Positions 43,747-52,217 of a DNA stretch of 64,000 nucleotides are shown here, piece by piece. Numbering within the stretch: position 1 is the first letter of the stretch; each line of letters begins with the position of its first letter. Made by a program: the position numbers and the translations under genes. Under the pieces are notes generated by a model. That model did no database searches, had not been told where the DNA came from, and was given only the letters and a program-made list of their open reading frames with translations. The stretch comes from Bradyrhizobium sp. STM 3843 (lineage in GTDB: Bacteria; Pseudomonadota; Alphaproteobacteria; Rhizobiales; Xanthobacteraceae): NCBI RefSeq assembly GCF_000239815.1, contig NZ_CAFK01000299.1:62001-126000 (forward strand), read 5' to 3'.

Positions 43747-44607
43747 CTACAGGCCGACGATTTGAAGGCGACGGGCGTCCTGCTCGGCGTCGGAACGTTC
43801 GCGGACGAAGCGCAGTATTTCTTCGGCATCCTGACCGACGCCAGCCTTGCTAGGCGCAGGGACTTGCTCGGCAATCTCAATGACGCGCATCGCCGCCGCA
43901 GCCGACTCCAGCCCGCTCTCCTGCATGCTGTTCAGTTTGTCCGCAAACATCCCGAAAGTCGGTCCGTACAAGCGCTGCTGCTCAGGAGTCATGCCGTCGG
44001 CGATGCGCTTGAGCGCAGCGGCGGTCTTGACCGGCCCGCCGGTCTTCATGTTGCCGGCCGCGGCTACCACGACATCGATGCCAAACGGCTTGAGCTCTGC
44101 GCGGTACACGGCCGCAAACGCCTCCATGGCAGCCTTCGATGCTCCGGACGGTCCGTTGAACGGCAGCGGCAAGCTGGCCGTCCAGGTGCTAACCTGGACG
44201 ATGCGGCCGCGCGCCTTGCGTAAGGCCGGCAGAAACGCATTGATAACCGAGAGAGCTCCGAAGACGTTGACCTCAAATTCGCGACGGATAGCGCCAAGCG
44301 ACAGCACCTCCACCGGCCCTGGCGTCAAGATACCGGCGTTGTTGATCAGCAGATCGAGCCCTTCTGTCCGGCTATCGACCTCACGAGCCCAGCTGTTGAC
44401 CGCGGCTTGGTCAGTCATATCGCAGACGGTCAGACTGACGGTGCCGTTGGAAGCCTGCTCGAGATCGGCGACTTCGTCCGCCGAAAGGGCCGTTCCAAAT
44501 ACGCGGTAGTTCATCGCGGCAAGACCCAGCGCAATGTCGCGACCTAGGCCGCTGCCGGCTCCGGTCACCGCGGCCGAACCTCTGTTTTGGACAGATGCAC
44601 TGGACAT
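43747..44607 (-). CDS. Short-chain dehydrogenase/reductase-like protein with altered active site
   Basis: A 286-residue SDR-fold protein. Cofactor motif VTGAGSGLG (residues 15-22) and NNAG (89-92) are present, as is the active-site Ser140. The catalytic tetrad reads SGASK instead of YxxxK: Ser154 stands where Tyr is normal and Lys158 is kept. Activity may be altered or lost. AGGAGGATTT precedes the ATG at 44607. It belongs to a minus-strand series with DoxX and pirin upstream, all possibly under the LysR gene at 46084. Confidence 0.83.
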   Translation of the reverse strand: MSSASVQNRGSAAVTGAGSGLGRDIALGLAAMNYRVFGTALSADEVADLEQASNGTVSLTVCDMTDQAAVNSWAREVDSRTEGLDLLINNAGILTPGPVEVLSLGAIRREFEVNVFGALSVINAFLPALRKARGRIVQVSTWTASLPLPFNGPSGASKAAMEAFAAVYRAELKPFGIDVVVAAAGNMKTGGPVKTAAALKRIADGMTPEQQRLYGPTFGMFADKLNSMQESGLESAAAAMRVIEIAEQVPAPSKAGVGQDAEEILRFVRERSDAEQDARRLQIVGL

Positions 44608-44644
44608 GAGAAATCCTCCTCACAAAAATAACGACTGGACAGCT

Positions 44645-45049
44645 TCAAGCCGGGACGGAAATGGACTTGCGACGGTTGTCCAGACTGAATGCGCCTGGGC
44701 CGAAGGCGACAACTTGCAGAAGGCCACCCGTGATCGCGATGTTCTTCAGGAAATGAATCATCTGGTTTTGGTCGGCCATGTTGTTATGGAACAACACAGC
44801 GGTCGCCAGTGTGAAGATTGCCAGTATCGCGGCCGCAAGGCGGGTTTGAAAACCAAGCAGAAGAGCGAGCCCGCATCCCACCTCCACGATCACAGCGATC
44901 GCAAAAGCGGCCGGAGCAAATGGCGCACCGGCGGACTGGATGTAGGCCACTGTGCTGGCTGGTGCAGCAATCTTTGACAGACCGGACATGACGAAGATCA
45001 GTGCGATGAGCAGCCGACCGAGTGCAGGAACGTACGCAGGCGTGGACAT
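44645..45049 (-). CDS. DoxX family membrane protein
   Basis: A 134-residue inner-membrane protein with four hydrophobic helices (LGRLLIALIFVMSGLSKI, FAIAVIVEVGCGLALLLGF, LAAAILAIFTLATAVLF, and a C-terminal one). This is the DoxX/YqjF pattern, and these proteins often accompany pirin and redox or sulfur-stress genes. The start at 45049 (MSTPAYVPALG) is preferred over the longer frame to 45184, which overlaps pirin. It lies between pirin and the SDR. Confidence 0.88.
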   Translation of the reverse strand: MSTPAYVPALGRLLIALIFVMSGLSKIAAPASTVAYIQSAGAPFAPAAFAIAVIVEVGCGLALLLGFQTRLAAAILAIFTLATAVLFHNNMADQNQMIHFLKNIAITGGLLQVVAFGPGAFSLDNRRKSISVPA

Positions 45050-45125
45050 GGATGAATCCTTTCTGTTGTGAGACAGTTCGGTTGATGGAGGTTTCCGACG
45101 ATGAAGATGGACGCGATGGGGCACG

Positions 45126-45989
45126 TCAGATCTTTCCCATCCGGCCCGCGTGATAGTCACGGACCGCTCGTTCGAGCTCAGCAATGGTGTTCATGACGAA
45201 AGGACCGTGGCGTAGGACGGGAGCGTCGAGCGGATCGCCGCCAACCAGCAGCAGCTCACTCTCGTCCTTCACTGTGACCTGAAGCGTGTTGCCCGGTGTA
45301 AGGCGGGCAAGCTGCCCCGGCTCTATGGCCTGTTCGTCGATCGCGACCCCGCCCGTCATGACATAAAGGGCCAGCTCACGGGGATTCGAGACATCGATTT
45401 GCAAGTTATCGCCGCCGTTCAAGCTGGCGTGGACGAGGAAAGCATTGCCAGAGGTCCGGACGGGACCGGCGACATCGCCGATCCGCCCTGCAACCAGGCG
45501 AACCGTTCCTGAGCCCTGCGGCAGTCGCGGAATTTCCTGCGCCCTCACATGTCTATAGGCGGGCTCGATATGCTTGGCGCCCTTCGGCATGTTGATCCAC
45601 AACTGCACGCCGTGCAGATGGCCGCCTTCGCGACGCAGGATCTCGTCGGGCAATTCATCGTGGATGACGCCACGTCCAGCGCGCATCCACTGCACCTCGC
45701 CCGGCCCCATCGCGCTGATGTTACCGAGGCTGTCCTGGTGGACCATCCGCCCTTCAAGCAGCAGGCTCAGCGTTTCGATGCCGGCGTGAGGATGGGCCGA
45801 GGCGCCTTTGGCCTCATCCGGGCGCACCTCGATCGGACCGAAATGATCAAGGAAGATAAAGGGCCCGATGGCTTCAAAGGCAGATGACGGGATCGCGCGG
45901 CGAACCTCGAAGCCATCCCCCTCGATAGTGTGGAAGGCGGCATGGAGTGTCGCGATTTTGCGCTCGCGGGCGGGTGTGAGGGTATTCAT
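45126..45989 (-). CDS. Pirin family protein
   Basis: A 287-residue bicupin. The N-terminal cupin carries the metal-binding set in SAHPHAGIETLSLLLEGRMVHQDSLGNISAMGPGEVQWMRAGRGVIHDE (three His and a Glu). RAIPSSAFEAIGPFIFLDHFGPIEVRPDEA is the family opening. Bacterial pirins such as E. coli YhhW are quercetin dioxygenase-like or bind regulators. The start at 45989 (MNTLTPARERK) is chosen. The gene is divergent from the LysR gene at 46084, separated by 94 bases with a 13-bp palindrome. Confidence 0.92.
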   Translation of the reverse strand: MNTLTPARERKIATLHAAFHTIEGDGFEVRRAIPSSAFEAIGPFIFLDHFGPIEVRPDEAKGASAHPHAGIETLSLLLEGRMVHQDSLGNISAMGPGEVQWMRAGRGVIHDELPDEILRREGGHLHGVQLWINMPKGAKHIEPAYRHVRAQEIPRLPQGSGTVRLVAGRIGDVAGPVRTSGNAFLVHASLNGGDNLQIDVSNPRELALYVMTGGVAIDEQAIEPGQLARLTPGNTLQVTVKDESELLLVGGDPLDAPVLRHGPFVMNTIAELERAVRDYHAGRMGKI

Positions 45990-46058
45990 GGGCGGTCCCG
46001 TTTGAACAGCGACCCAGCGATACCCACCTTCCACATTTCAGGAAATGCGGATAATATA

Positions 46059-46071
46059 GAATAGGCTATTC
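46059..46071. promoter_or_regulatory. LysR-type operator in the pirin/lysR divergent promoter
   Basis: GAATAGGCTATTC is a perfect 6-1-6 inverted repeat, 12 bases upstream of the LysR start and 69 upstream of pirin. The AT-rich flanks (ATAATATA and GATATTA) suggest promoter elements on both sides. Confidence 0.6.
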
Positions 46072-46083
46072 AGGATATTAGAA

Positions 46084-46974
46084 ATGAGAGTTGGCACTCC
46101 CACAGTGGATCAGCTGCAGATCCTGGCCACAGTGGTCGAGTGCGGCAGCTTCGCAGCGGCCGGTAGGCGATTGAACCGGGCCACCTCGGCGATCGCTTAC
46201 GGGATCGACAATCTCGAGGAGCAACTCGGCGTCGCTGTGTTCGATCGCTCCGGAACGAAGAAGCCTGAATTGACCGACGCGGGGCGCGCGCTGTTCGCCC
46301 ACGCACGCTCAGTCCTTCAGGGCGTGGAGAAGATGCGCGCGAAGGCTGCGAGCCTGCGCGAGGGCGAGGAAGCCGAGGTCTCGCTGGTAACTGACGTGAT
46401 GCTTCCGACGGCCCGCCTCGTCGACGCTTTGCAAGGATTCCAAGTTGCATACGCGACAGTTCAGTTGCGATTGCACGTCGAGGCGCTTGGCGCGGTGACC
46501 CAGCTCGTCGCCGACGGTATCGCGCGGTTGGGGATCAACTGCGCGATGCATCCGCTTCCGGATGACATGGAGAGGCAGCTGATCGGGCATGTCAGGCTGA
46601 TCCCGGTGGGGTCGCCTGCGCATCCGCTGGCGCGCGCGCGGCGGCATTCGCCAAGTGATCTGCGAGAACATATCCAGCTCGTTCTGAGCGATCGCTCGCC
46701 ACTCACGCGAGGCCAGGATTTCGGTGTCTTCAGCAAGAAGACATGGCGACTGGCGGATCTCGGCGTGAAGCATGCGTTGCTGCTGGCCGCTGTCGGCTGG
46801 GGCTTGATGCCTGAATTCGTGGTCCGCGGCGATCTGGAGGCAGGACGGCTGGTCGAATTGGACATACCGGGCTCCAGTGATGCGCTGTATCCATTACAGG
46901 CAATTTGGCGCGTGCAAACGCCACCGGGTCCCGCGACTCAATGGCTGATCGATCGATTGGCAAGTCAGGTTTGA
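46084..46974 (+). CDS. LysR-type transcriptional regulator (divergent from pirin)
   Basis: A 296-residue LysR protein. The helix-turn-helix is in TVDQLQILATVVECGSFAAAGRRLNRATSAIAYGIDNLEEQLGV and the effector domain follows from about residue 95 (EVSLVTDVMLPTARLVDALQGFQ). ATG 46084. It is divergent from the pirin-DoxX-SDR-SnoaL series and is the natural regulator for it. A hairpin at 46980-47009 closely follows the stop. Confidence 0.92.
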   Translation: MRVGTPTVDQLQILATVVECGSFAAAGRRLNRATSAIAYGIDNLEEQLGVAVFDRSGTKKPELTDAGRALFAHARSVLQGVEKMRAKAASLREGEEAEVSLVTDVMLPTARLVDALQGFQVAYATVQLRLHVEALGAVTQLVADGIARLGINCAMHPLPDDMERQLIGHVRLIPVGSPAHPLARARRHSPSDLREHIQLVLSDRSPLTRGQDFGVFSKKTWRLADLGVKHALLLAAVGWGLMPEFVVRGDLEAGRLVELDIPGSSDALYPLQAIWRVQTPPGPATQWLIDRLASQV

Positions 46975-46979
46975 GTTCT

Positions 46980-47009
46980 GGGATCGCCGTTTTGAATCGT
47001 GACGATCCC
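46980..47009 (+). terminator. Terminator after LysR
   Basis: Seven-base-pair stem (GGGATCG and CGATCCC) with a 16-base loop, starting six bases after the LysR stop and followed by a T-rich tract. Confidence 0.55.
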
Positions 47010-47406
47010 ACTTCTTTCTGTTCGTATCATTCGCCAGCGTAGCCGAAACACGCACGAACCAAAAATGCGCTCTCTGGCCACGTCACCGGGACAACCAGAT
47101 CCGTCCTATTTGTACGCTATGGCTACCCTGCAGCCGTACCGTGCACGTGATCTCTTTTTTCTAGAAGGAGCCTACGATCTTATTCGGCTTACTTATCCAG
47201 CTTTAGGATGCAGGCCTGTCCGCCAGAGGCGAGGGGCTCGGACCGAAGTATTTGGCTCGCCACATTGGGATGCCACCGCTCGGGACATCAGAGTGGCAAG
47301 CATACTCAAGCAACGACCCCCGTGCGCATGCGGCGCGAGCGTGCAAGTCCGTCGGTGCGAATTCGCTCGGAAAACAATGAATAACTTGTCCGCACGACCC
47401 TAACGG

Positions 47407-47449
47407 AGTCCCCGGTCTTTGCCCTGCCATGCTGGCGGTGCCGGGGACT
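47407..47449 (-). terminator. Hairpin downstream of the L,D-transpeptidase gene
   Basis: Nine-base-pair stem (AGTCCCCGG and CCGGGGACT) with a 25-base loop, 35 bases beyond the minus-strand stop at 47485. Confidence 0.5.
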
Positions 47450-47484
47450 AGCAGGTGGCACGTGGACCGGCGGCCGACGGTTGC

Positions 47485-48192
47485 CTATGCCGGCAGCACG
47501 ATCACCTTCGTTTTGACGGGCGTTCGCGAATAGAGATCGATCATGTCCTGACTGAGGAGGCCGGTGCAGCCGCTCGTAATGCCGTTCCCGATCGTTTCGG
47601 GGTCGCTGGTGCTATAGATCGTGTAAAGCGTGTACACCCCATTTTGATAGAGGTAGAGCACGCGGGCACCAAGGGGATTGTCGAGACCTCCCGGCATGCC
47701 GCGAGCATATTTTCCCGCCTCCGGCTGGCGCGCGATCATCTCCTTCGGTGGCGTCCAGGTAGGCCATTCGGCCTTGCGCCCGACATAAGCCTCCCCGCTC
47801 CATCGAAACCCATCGCGGCCGACATTGGCGCCATAGCGGGTAGCGTTTCCCTCGCCTTCGATGCGGTAAACATAGTATTTGCCGGGATCGACGATAATCG
47901 TACCGGGCGCCTCATTGCTGTCGTAGCGCACTGTCTTGCGAAAATATTTCGGATTGATCTTGCTAACATCGACCGCAGGGATCGGGAATTTCTCGTCGGG
48001 CACAGGTCCGTACACTTTCCCCGCCTCGGCCAGACTCATGTAGTCGGATGCGCAACCGGCCAGGCCCAATGCGGCGAGACCAGCCGCGGAGCCGAACAGA
48101 AACGCCCGGCGATTGAGAAGCCGCGACGGAAGCCCAGCCACAGCCCCCTCGCCCATCGCGTCGGGATCGGCAATTCCACGATCCATGATCAT
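47485..48192 (-). CDS. L,D-transpeptidase (YkuD) family lipoprotein
   Basis: A 235-residue envelope protein. The N-terminus NRRAFLFGSAAGLAALGLAGCAS has an Arg-Arg start and a lipobox (LAGC), so lipidation at Cys is likely. The YkuD domain covers about residues 95-230, with the nucleophile cysteine in GITSGCTGLLSQD. Most YkuD enzymes read HxxxSxGCxR at this site; here the expected upstream His is Asn and the Arg after Cys is Gly. It may still crosslink peptidoglycan or attach proteins, but with altered activity. ATG 48192. Confidence 0.85.
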   Translation of the reverse strand: MIMDRGIADPDAMGEGAVAGLPSRLLNRRAFLFGSAAGLAALGLAGCASDYMSLAEAGKVYGPVPDEKFPIPAVDVSKINPKYFRKTVRYDSNEAPGTIIVDPGKYYVYRIEGEGNATRYGANVGRDGFRWSGEAYVGRKAEWPTWTPPKEMIARQPEAGKYARGMPGGLDNPLGARVLYLYQNGVYTLYTIYSTSDPETIGNGITSGCTGLLSQDMIDLYSRTPVKTKVIVLPA

Positions 48193-48522
48193 GATTCGGA
48201 TTTCCCCTTGTCCCGTTGTGCGGTTAGAGAAGACTTTGGCATACAGTAGGAGGGAGGAGAAGTCGGAATGGTCTTATGTCGCGGAGCCGAGTAATTTCCC
48301 GATCCAACTGCTGATTGTCGAACGCTCGCAAATATCGTAGTCCTGATTCACTCCCAGCGTCGGAGAGAACCTCGATGACGAAGGCAATGGGAACCGTGTT
48401 GCGAACGAGAGCGCCCAAACATCCAGCCGGCCTATGTGTTGCAGACGGCTCTCGCCAAGTGCAGGGGGCGGCGTGACTTCGGCACTCTCAAACGGTGGCT
48501 TCGTGTAAGTCCTTGAAAGGTT
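48193..48522. other. Intergenic region before the tRNA fragment
   Basis: About 330 bases with the promoter of the L,D-transpeptidase gene at its left end. I see no gene or conserved domain. Confidence 0.45.
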
Positions 48523-48567
48523 TGGTGGGCGCACCATGGCTCGAACCTGGGACCCGCTGATTAAGAG
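48523..48567 (-). other. 3' half of a tRNA-Lys(CTT), candidate attachment-site remnant
   Basis: Read on the minus strand, this encodes the 3' part of a tRNA: anticodon loop CTCTTAA with anticodon CTT, an extra-arm GGGT, T-arm CCAGGTTCGAGC with TTCGAGC loop, acceptor strand TGCGCCC, A73 and CCA. The matching D-arm and 5' acceptor strand are absent. The T-stem carries a mismatch (CATGG instead of CCTGG), so it is not a functional tRNA. Integrative elements that insert into tRNA genes leave such 3' segments at one island end; this is the usual reading, but no integrase is in view. Confidence 0.6.
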
Positions 48568-48888
48568 ACGCGCGGCCGCTGTTGATTTTACAAGAGATTT
48601 TCCCAACTGCAGCAAGAGCCGATCATTGCAGATCAATGGCTACAGCAAACATCCAACCGTACATTGGCCGTGGTCCCCGACCGGGCGGTGCTTCCAAATG
48701 CTGACTTCCAAAATGAAGAACCGAGGCCAACTGCAAGGACTTGGATTGGGAAGGAACTTTGCCTTAAACAAACCTCCGAACAGCGGGATCAAAAGCTGCG
48801 CAGTCCGCTACACGGATCAACACGAACTCCGAGAAGCCGCGAGAAAGCGACCCTCGAGATCGCAACAGGTTACAGTCACCCCCGGTTG
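48568..48888. other. Intergenic region after the tRNA fragment
   Basis: About 320 bases with no recognisable gene. It lies between the tRNA fragment and the SDR that ends the IclR-linked cluster. Confidence 0.45.
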
Positions 48889-49635
48889 TCAGCTGTAGAA
48901 GATACCTCCATCCACGTTCAAGGCCTGGCCGGTCACAAAGGCAGAATCGTCTGACGCAAAGAACGCCACGGGACCGACGACATCCTCCGGTTGCCCGAGC
49001 CGGTGCAGGTCCGTGACCTTCTCGAAATAGGCGACCCGCTCCGGATCGCGGAGATTGTTCAGTCCCATCTCCGTCGCGATGATGCCCGGACATACGGCAT
49101 TAACAGTGATGCCGTATCCCCCGAACTCCATGGATGAAACTCGCGTGAAGCCGACCACCGCCGACTTGGACGCCGCGTAGTGCGACTGTCCCGGACCGCC
49201 CGTTCGGGCGGCAAGCGAGGCGATGTTGACGATCCGTCCGTATTTGCGCGCCTTCATATGCGGCACTACGGCCTGGGTCATCTGGAAGACGCCGCGCGTG
49301 TTCACGGCGAACGTCTGGTCCCAAGTATCGGCCGTCAGTTCCTCGATGGTCGCCAGCCTGAGGATCCCCGCATTGTTGACGAGGACATCGATGTGCCCGA
49401 GACCCTGCACGGCATCAGCCACGGCCCGCCTGCAATCGTCGATGTCGCTGACATCGCCCAGCACTGGAATGCAGCGGCCGCCAAGCTCTCTGACCTCAGC
49501 AACAGTATCAAGAAGAAACCTCTCCTGGGCCGCCAGGTCGGTCAGCGCCAGATCGTAGCCGCGCCCCGCAAGACCAATGGCTATCGCGCGCCCAATTCCG
49601 CGACTTGCTCCAGTCACGATCGCATGTCGGGCCAT
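48889..49635 (-). CDS. Short-chain dehydrogenase/reductase
   Basis: A 248-residue classical SDR: TGASRGIG (8-15), NNAG (87-90), Ser140, YAASK (Tyr153, Lys157) and C-terminal GQALNVDGG. The complete tetrad predicts an NAD(P)-dependent alcohol/ketone oxidoreductase. The start MARHAIVTGASRG is at 49635. It lies 50 bases after the PfkB kinase gene and is the last gene of the aldolase-kinase-SDR run. In the inferred pathway it would oxidise or reduce a sugar-like alcohol. Confidence 0.9.
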   Translation of the reverse strand: MARHAIVTGASRGIGRAIAIGLAGRGYDLALTDLAAQERFLLDTVAEVRELGGRCIPVLGDVSDIDDCRRAVADAVQGLGHIDVLVNNAGILRLATIEELTADTWDQTFAVNTRGVFQMTQAVVPHMKARKYGRIVNIASLAARTGGPGQSHYAASKSAVVGFTRVSSMEFGGYGITVNAVCPGIIATEMGLNNLRDPERVAYFEKVTDLHRLGQPEDVVGPVAFFASDDSAFVTGQALNVDGGIFYS

Positions 49636-49685
49636 GTTGCGTTCTCCCCTGTTGTTCGGATGAACTCTTTGATGGTCTGAAAAGA

Positions 49686-50648
49686 TCAGGCGCGAGCAGG
49701 CTTGCGGACCGGGAGCGTGTTCATGGCCCGCACGGTCTCCTCGAACGATACGAGATTGGCGCCCGAACCCAGCCCCGTCGCGACGATCGCGGCCGTCGCA
49801 GTCGCGAGTTTGGCGCAGTCGAGCAGGTCCCAGTCGCGAACCAGCCCGGCGATGAAGCCACCGGTGTAGGAATCGCCGCATCCCGAAGTATCGCGGACCG
49901 CGACCTCGAACGCCGGCACCGTGAACTGACGTCCGTCGCTCGTCATCACGAATGAGCCGTCGCCACCGAGAGAGATCGCGCAGGCCCCCGCCCCCTTGTC
50001 GATGAAGAACCGCGCACACGCGGCGGGATCGTCGGTTCCGACCATGGCATTGGTCTCGTCGATGCTCGGCATGAAGAAGTCGACATAGGGCAGCAACGGC
50101 TCGACCAGCGCCAGGGTTTCGCGGCGCGCCTGGATGAGATCCAGGGTCGTCGTGCAACCGGCCGCCTTCGCGTCCCGCAGCAACGCGACAGAAGGCGCTC
50201 CGTCCATCGCAAGCAGTGAGCCCACCCCACCAAGATGCAGAATCTTGCTCCGACAAGCAGCCTTTTGTGTTTCGGGTGCGATCCGCCAGCGAGCGGAAGC
50301 GCCTCTTGCGTGCATGACTGGACGCGAGCCGTCGGGTCGAATCGGCAGGATCGTGGCCGAAGTCGGACTATCGGCCATTCGCTCCATGAGAGAGATGTCG
50401 ATCCCTTCACGCTCCAGCGCGTTCAACACCCAGTCTGCCTTCTCGTCGGAGCCGACGGCGCCAACCGCGAGCGCCTTCAGTCCCAGACGCGCGCAAGGGA
50501 CGACCGTTCCGCCGGCAGTGCCGGCGACCGCGAGCCGAATTTCTTCGATCAGCAAGCGGCCGCCACCGGGCGGAATCTCGGTCACCGGGACGCCCAGAAT
50601 ATCCATGATATAAGTGCCGCAGACGCTGACGTCGTGAGTGTGGGCCAT
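49686..50648 (-). CDS. PfkB family carbohydrate/nucleoside kinase
   Basis: A 320-residue kinase. The C-terminal PfkB signature is DTSGCGDSYTGGF, with the catalytic Asp in SGCGDS, and the N-terminal region shows the GGG/AGTAGGTVVPCARLG substrate loop. It phosphorylates sugars, sugar alcohols or nucleosides with ATP. It follows the aldolase gene by 32 bases and precedes the SDR. A kinase-aldolase pair commonly phosphorylates a keto-sugar that the class II aldolase then splits. Substrate unknown. Confidence 0.9.
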   Translation of the reverse strand: MAHTHDVSVCGTYIMDILGVPVTEIPPGGGRLLIEEIRLAVAGTAGGTVVPCARLGLKALAVGAVGSDEKADWVLNALEREGIDISLMERMADSPTSATILPIRPDGSRPVMHARGASARWRIAPETQKAACRSKILHLGGVGSLLAMDGAPSVALLRDAKAAGCTTTLDLIQARRETLALVEPLLPYVDFFMPSIDETNAMVGTDDPAACARFFIDKGAGACAISLGGDGSFVMTSDGRQFTVPAFEVAVRDTSGCGDSYTGGFIAGLVRDWDLLDCAKLATATAAIVATGLGSGANLVSFEETVRAMNTLPVRKPARA

Positions 50649-50680
50649 GAATTCTCGCGGGACAGTGGTTTGATCGTGAT

Positions 50681-51373
50681 CTAGTTCGAGTCCTGGGGAG
50701 CCTTGGGCGTGTCGTCGCTATCGCGCAAGCCGTACTGCCCCCACCGCTTCAGGATGCTGTCGATCTCCTCGTCCGGCAGCAGCGGAGGAGAGCCAAGTTG
50801 AAGGCAACCGTGATACTGCTTGGCGAGCACCTCGACCTCCACCGCGAGCCACATGGCCTTGCGCAGGTTGGGACCGATGGCGATCAGACCGTGATGTGCG
50901 AGCAGGCAGGCGCGGCGATAGCGAAGCGCGTCCAAGGCCGCCTGCGACAGCTCGGCCGTGCCGTATTGCGCGTACGGCGCGCAGGGGATGTCGTTACCGC
51001 CGGCCGCGGCGATCATGTAATGGATCGCGGGGATCGATCGATTCATGATCGCGATGATGGTGCAGAAGATTGGATGCGCGTGAACGACGGCGCCGACCTC
51101 CTGCTTCGATTTCAGGATGTCGAGGTGAAAACGCCACTCCGTCGATGGAACGTTGCCGGCCGACGCGGTCCATGAACCATCCCACTTCATGGCCACGACG
51201 TCCTCGGGCTTCATGCGGTCGTATGGAAGACCGGACGGCGTGAGCAGGATGCCATCATCGGTTCGGACGCTGATATTTCCAGAGGTTCCCTGGTTGATAC
51301 CTTGCGCTGCCATCTCGCGACAGGCGTCGATGATGGACTGACGAAGTTCGCGCTCTGCTTCCCGGCTGGTCAT
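50681..51373 (-). CDS. Class II (L-fuculose-phosphate type) aldolase
   Basis: A 230-residue metal-dependent aldolase of the AraD/FucA family: GTSGNISVRTDDGILLTPSGLPYD (substrate phosphate loop), VVHAHPIFCTI (two zinc His) and ACLLAHHGLIAIG (further His). The catalytic acid at GNVPSTEWRFHLDIL is the Glu of the family. It would retro-aldol cleave a ketose phosphate to a three-carbon ketone phosphate plus an aldehyde, with the kinase supplying the phosphate. It starts 260 bases after the AhpD gene, so a second promoter may lie in between. Confidence 0.9.
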   Translation of the reverse strand: MTSREAERELRQSIIDACREMAAQGINQGTSGNISVRTDDGILLTPSGLPYDRMKPEDVVAMKWDGSWTASAGNVPSTEWRFHLDILKSKQEVGAVVHAHPIFCTIIAIMNRSIPAIHYMIAAAGGNDIPCAPYAQYGTAELSQAALDALRYRRACLLAHHGLIAIGPNLRKAMWLAVEVEVLAKQYHGCLQLGSPPLLPDEEIDSILKRWGQYGLRDSDDTPKAPQDSN

Positions 51374-51633
51374 ACGCTGCTCCCACTCTCGTTGATGCCA
51401 TTGCTCCGAACTGAACCTGCAGGTCGATCAGTAGCCGAGTGGTTCTTGCTTTGGCCAACACCTCCTGGTGCGAACTCAGAAAGCGGCCGCTCCGGCGGTG
51501 GTAGGGCGCACAATGTCACTTTGGCGCCTGCGGCGACGTGCTTGGCGAGACATCTCCATTGCCGGAGTTCGGCGGGCCCCCAGAATCGTCTGTCGATGAC
51601 AAGCGATACCATCGCGGTCTTCGTCCGAGGCGT

Positions 51634-52209
51634 TCAGCGTCCCATTGCAAAGAACTCGTCGTTCGGACGCATGCTGGTGACGTTGGCGAGACGGTTCGAC
51701 ATGCCGAAGAATGCAGCGATGGCCGCAATGTCCCAGACGTCCTCCTCCGCGAATCCGTGCTCCTTGAGATCCTGAACGTCGGAGTCGTCCACCTCGTAGG
51801 CTCGCGCTGAGACCTTCATCGCGAAATCGAGCATCGCCCTTTGCCGCGCGGTGATATCGGCCTTGCGATAGTTGGCGGCGATCTGGTCCGCGATCCGCGG
51901 ATTCTTCGCCCGCACGCGCAGGATGGCGCCGTGGGCGACGACGCAATACTGGCATTGATTGGCGCTGCTGGTCGCGACGACGATCATCTCGCGCTCGGCC
52001 TTGGTGATCGGGCCGGGCTTGTCCATCAGTGCGTCGTGATAGGCGAAGAACGCCCGAAACTCGTCCGGGCGATGCGCGAGCGTCAGGAAGACGTTGGGGA
52101 CGAAGCCGGACTTCTCCTGAACCGCCTCAATCCGCGAGCGGATATCCTCGGGGAGCGTCGCGATATCGGGGACGGGAAAGCGGCTGATGGCGGGCGCAGA
52201 CACGTTCAA
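51634..52209 (-). CDS. AhpD-like carboxymuconolactone decarboxylase family protein
   Basis: A 191-residue protein of the CMD/AhpD family with the redox motif SANQCQYCVVAHG (CxxC then His), in a peroxidase-related arrangement (the 'uncharacterised peroxidase-related' subfamily). Family members reduce peroxides or act as thiol oxidoreductases. It lies nine bases after the molybdopterin enzyme gene, on the same strand, and may protect or recycle that enzyme; this is a guess from context. Confidence 0.87.
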   Translation of the reverse strand: MNVSAPAISRFPVPDIATLPEDIRSRIEAVQEKSGFVPNVFLTLAHRPDEFRAFFAYHDALMDKPGPITKAEREMIVVATSSANQCQYCVVAHGAILRVRAKNPRIADQIAANYRKADITARQRAMLDFAMKVSARAYEVDDSDVQDLKEHGFAEEDVWDIAAIAAFFGMSNRLANVTSMRPNDEFFAMGR

Positions 52210-52217
52210 ATCTCCTG

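Larger units (their letters stand above)
46975..47484. other. Intergenic region with two terminator hairpins
   Basis: About 510 bases. A stem GGGATCG...CGATCCC at 46980-47009 follows the LysR stop and is succeeded by a T-rich run (ACTTCTTTCTG). A second stem AGTCCCCGG...CCGGGGACT at 47407-47449 lies beyond the stop of the L,D-transpeptidase gene on the minus strand. No gene is recognisable between them. Confidence 0.55.

Noticed and set aside
46999..47403. Open frame of 134 codons in the region between LysR and the L,D-transpeptidase
   Set aside because: It spans a terminator hairpin, has no motif and no ribosome binding site; likely non-coding.
48274..48636. Minus-strand frame running across the tRNA fragment
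   Set aside because: It reads through the tRNA remnant and has no known domain.
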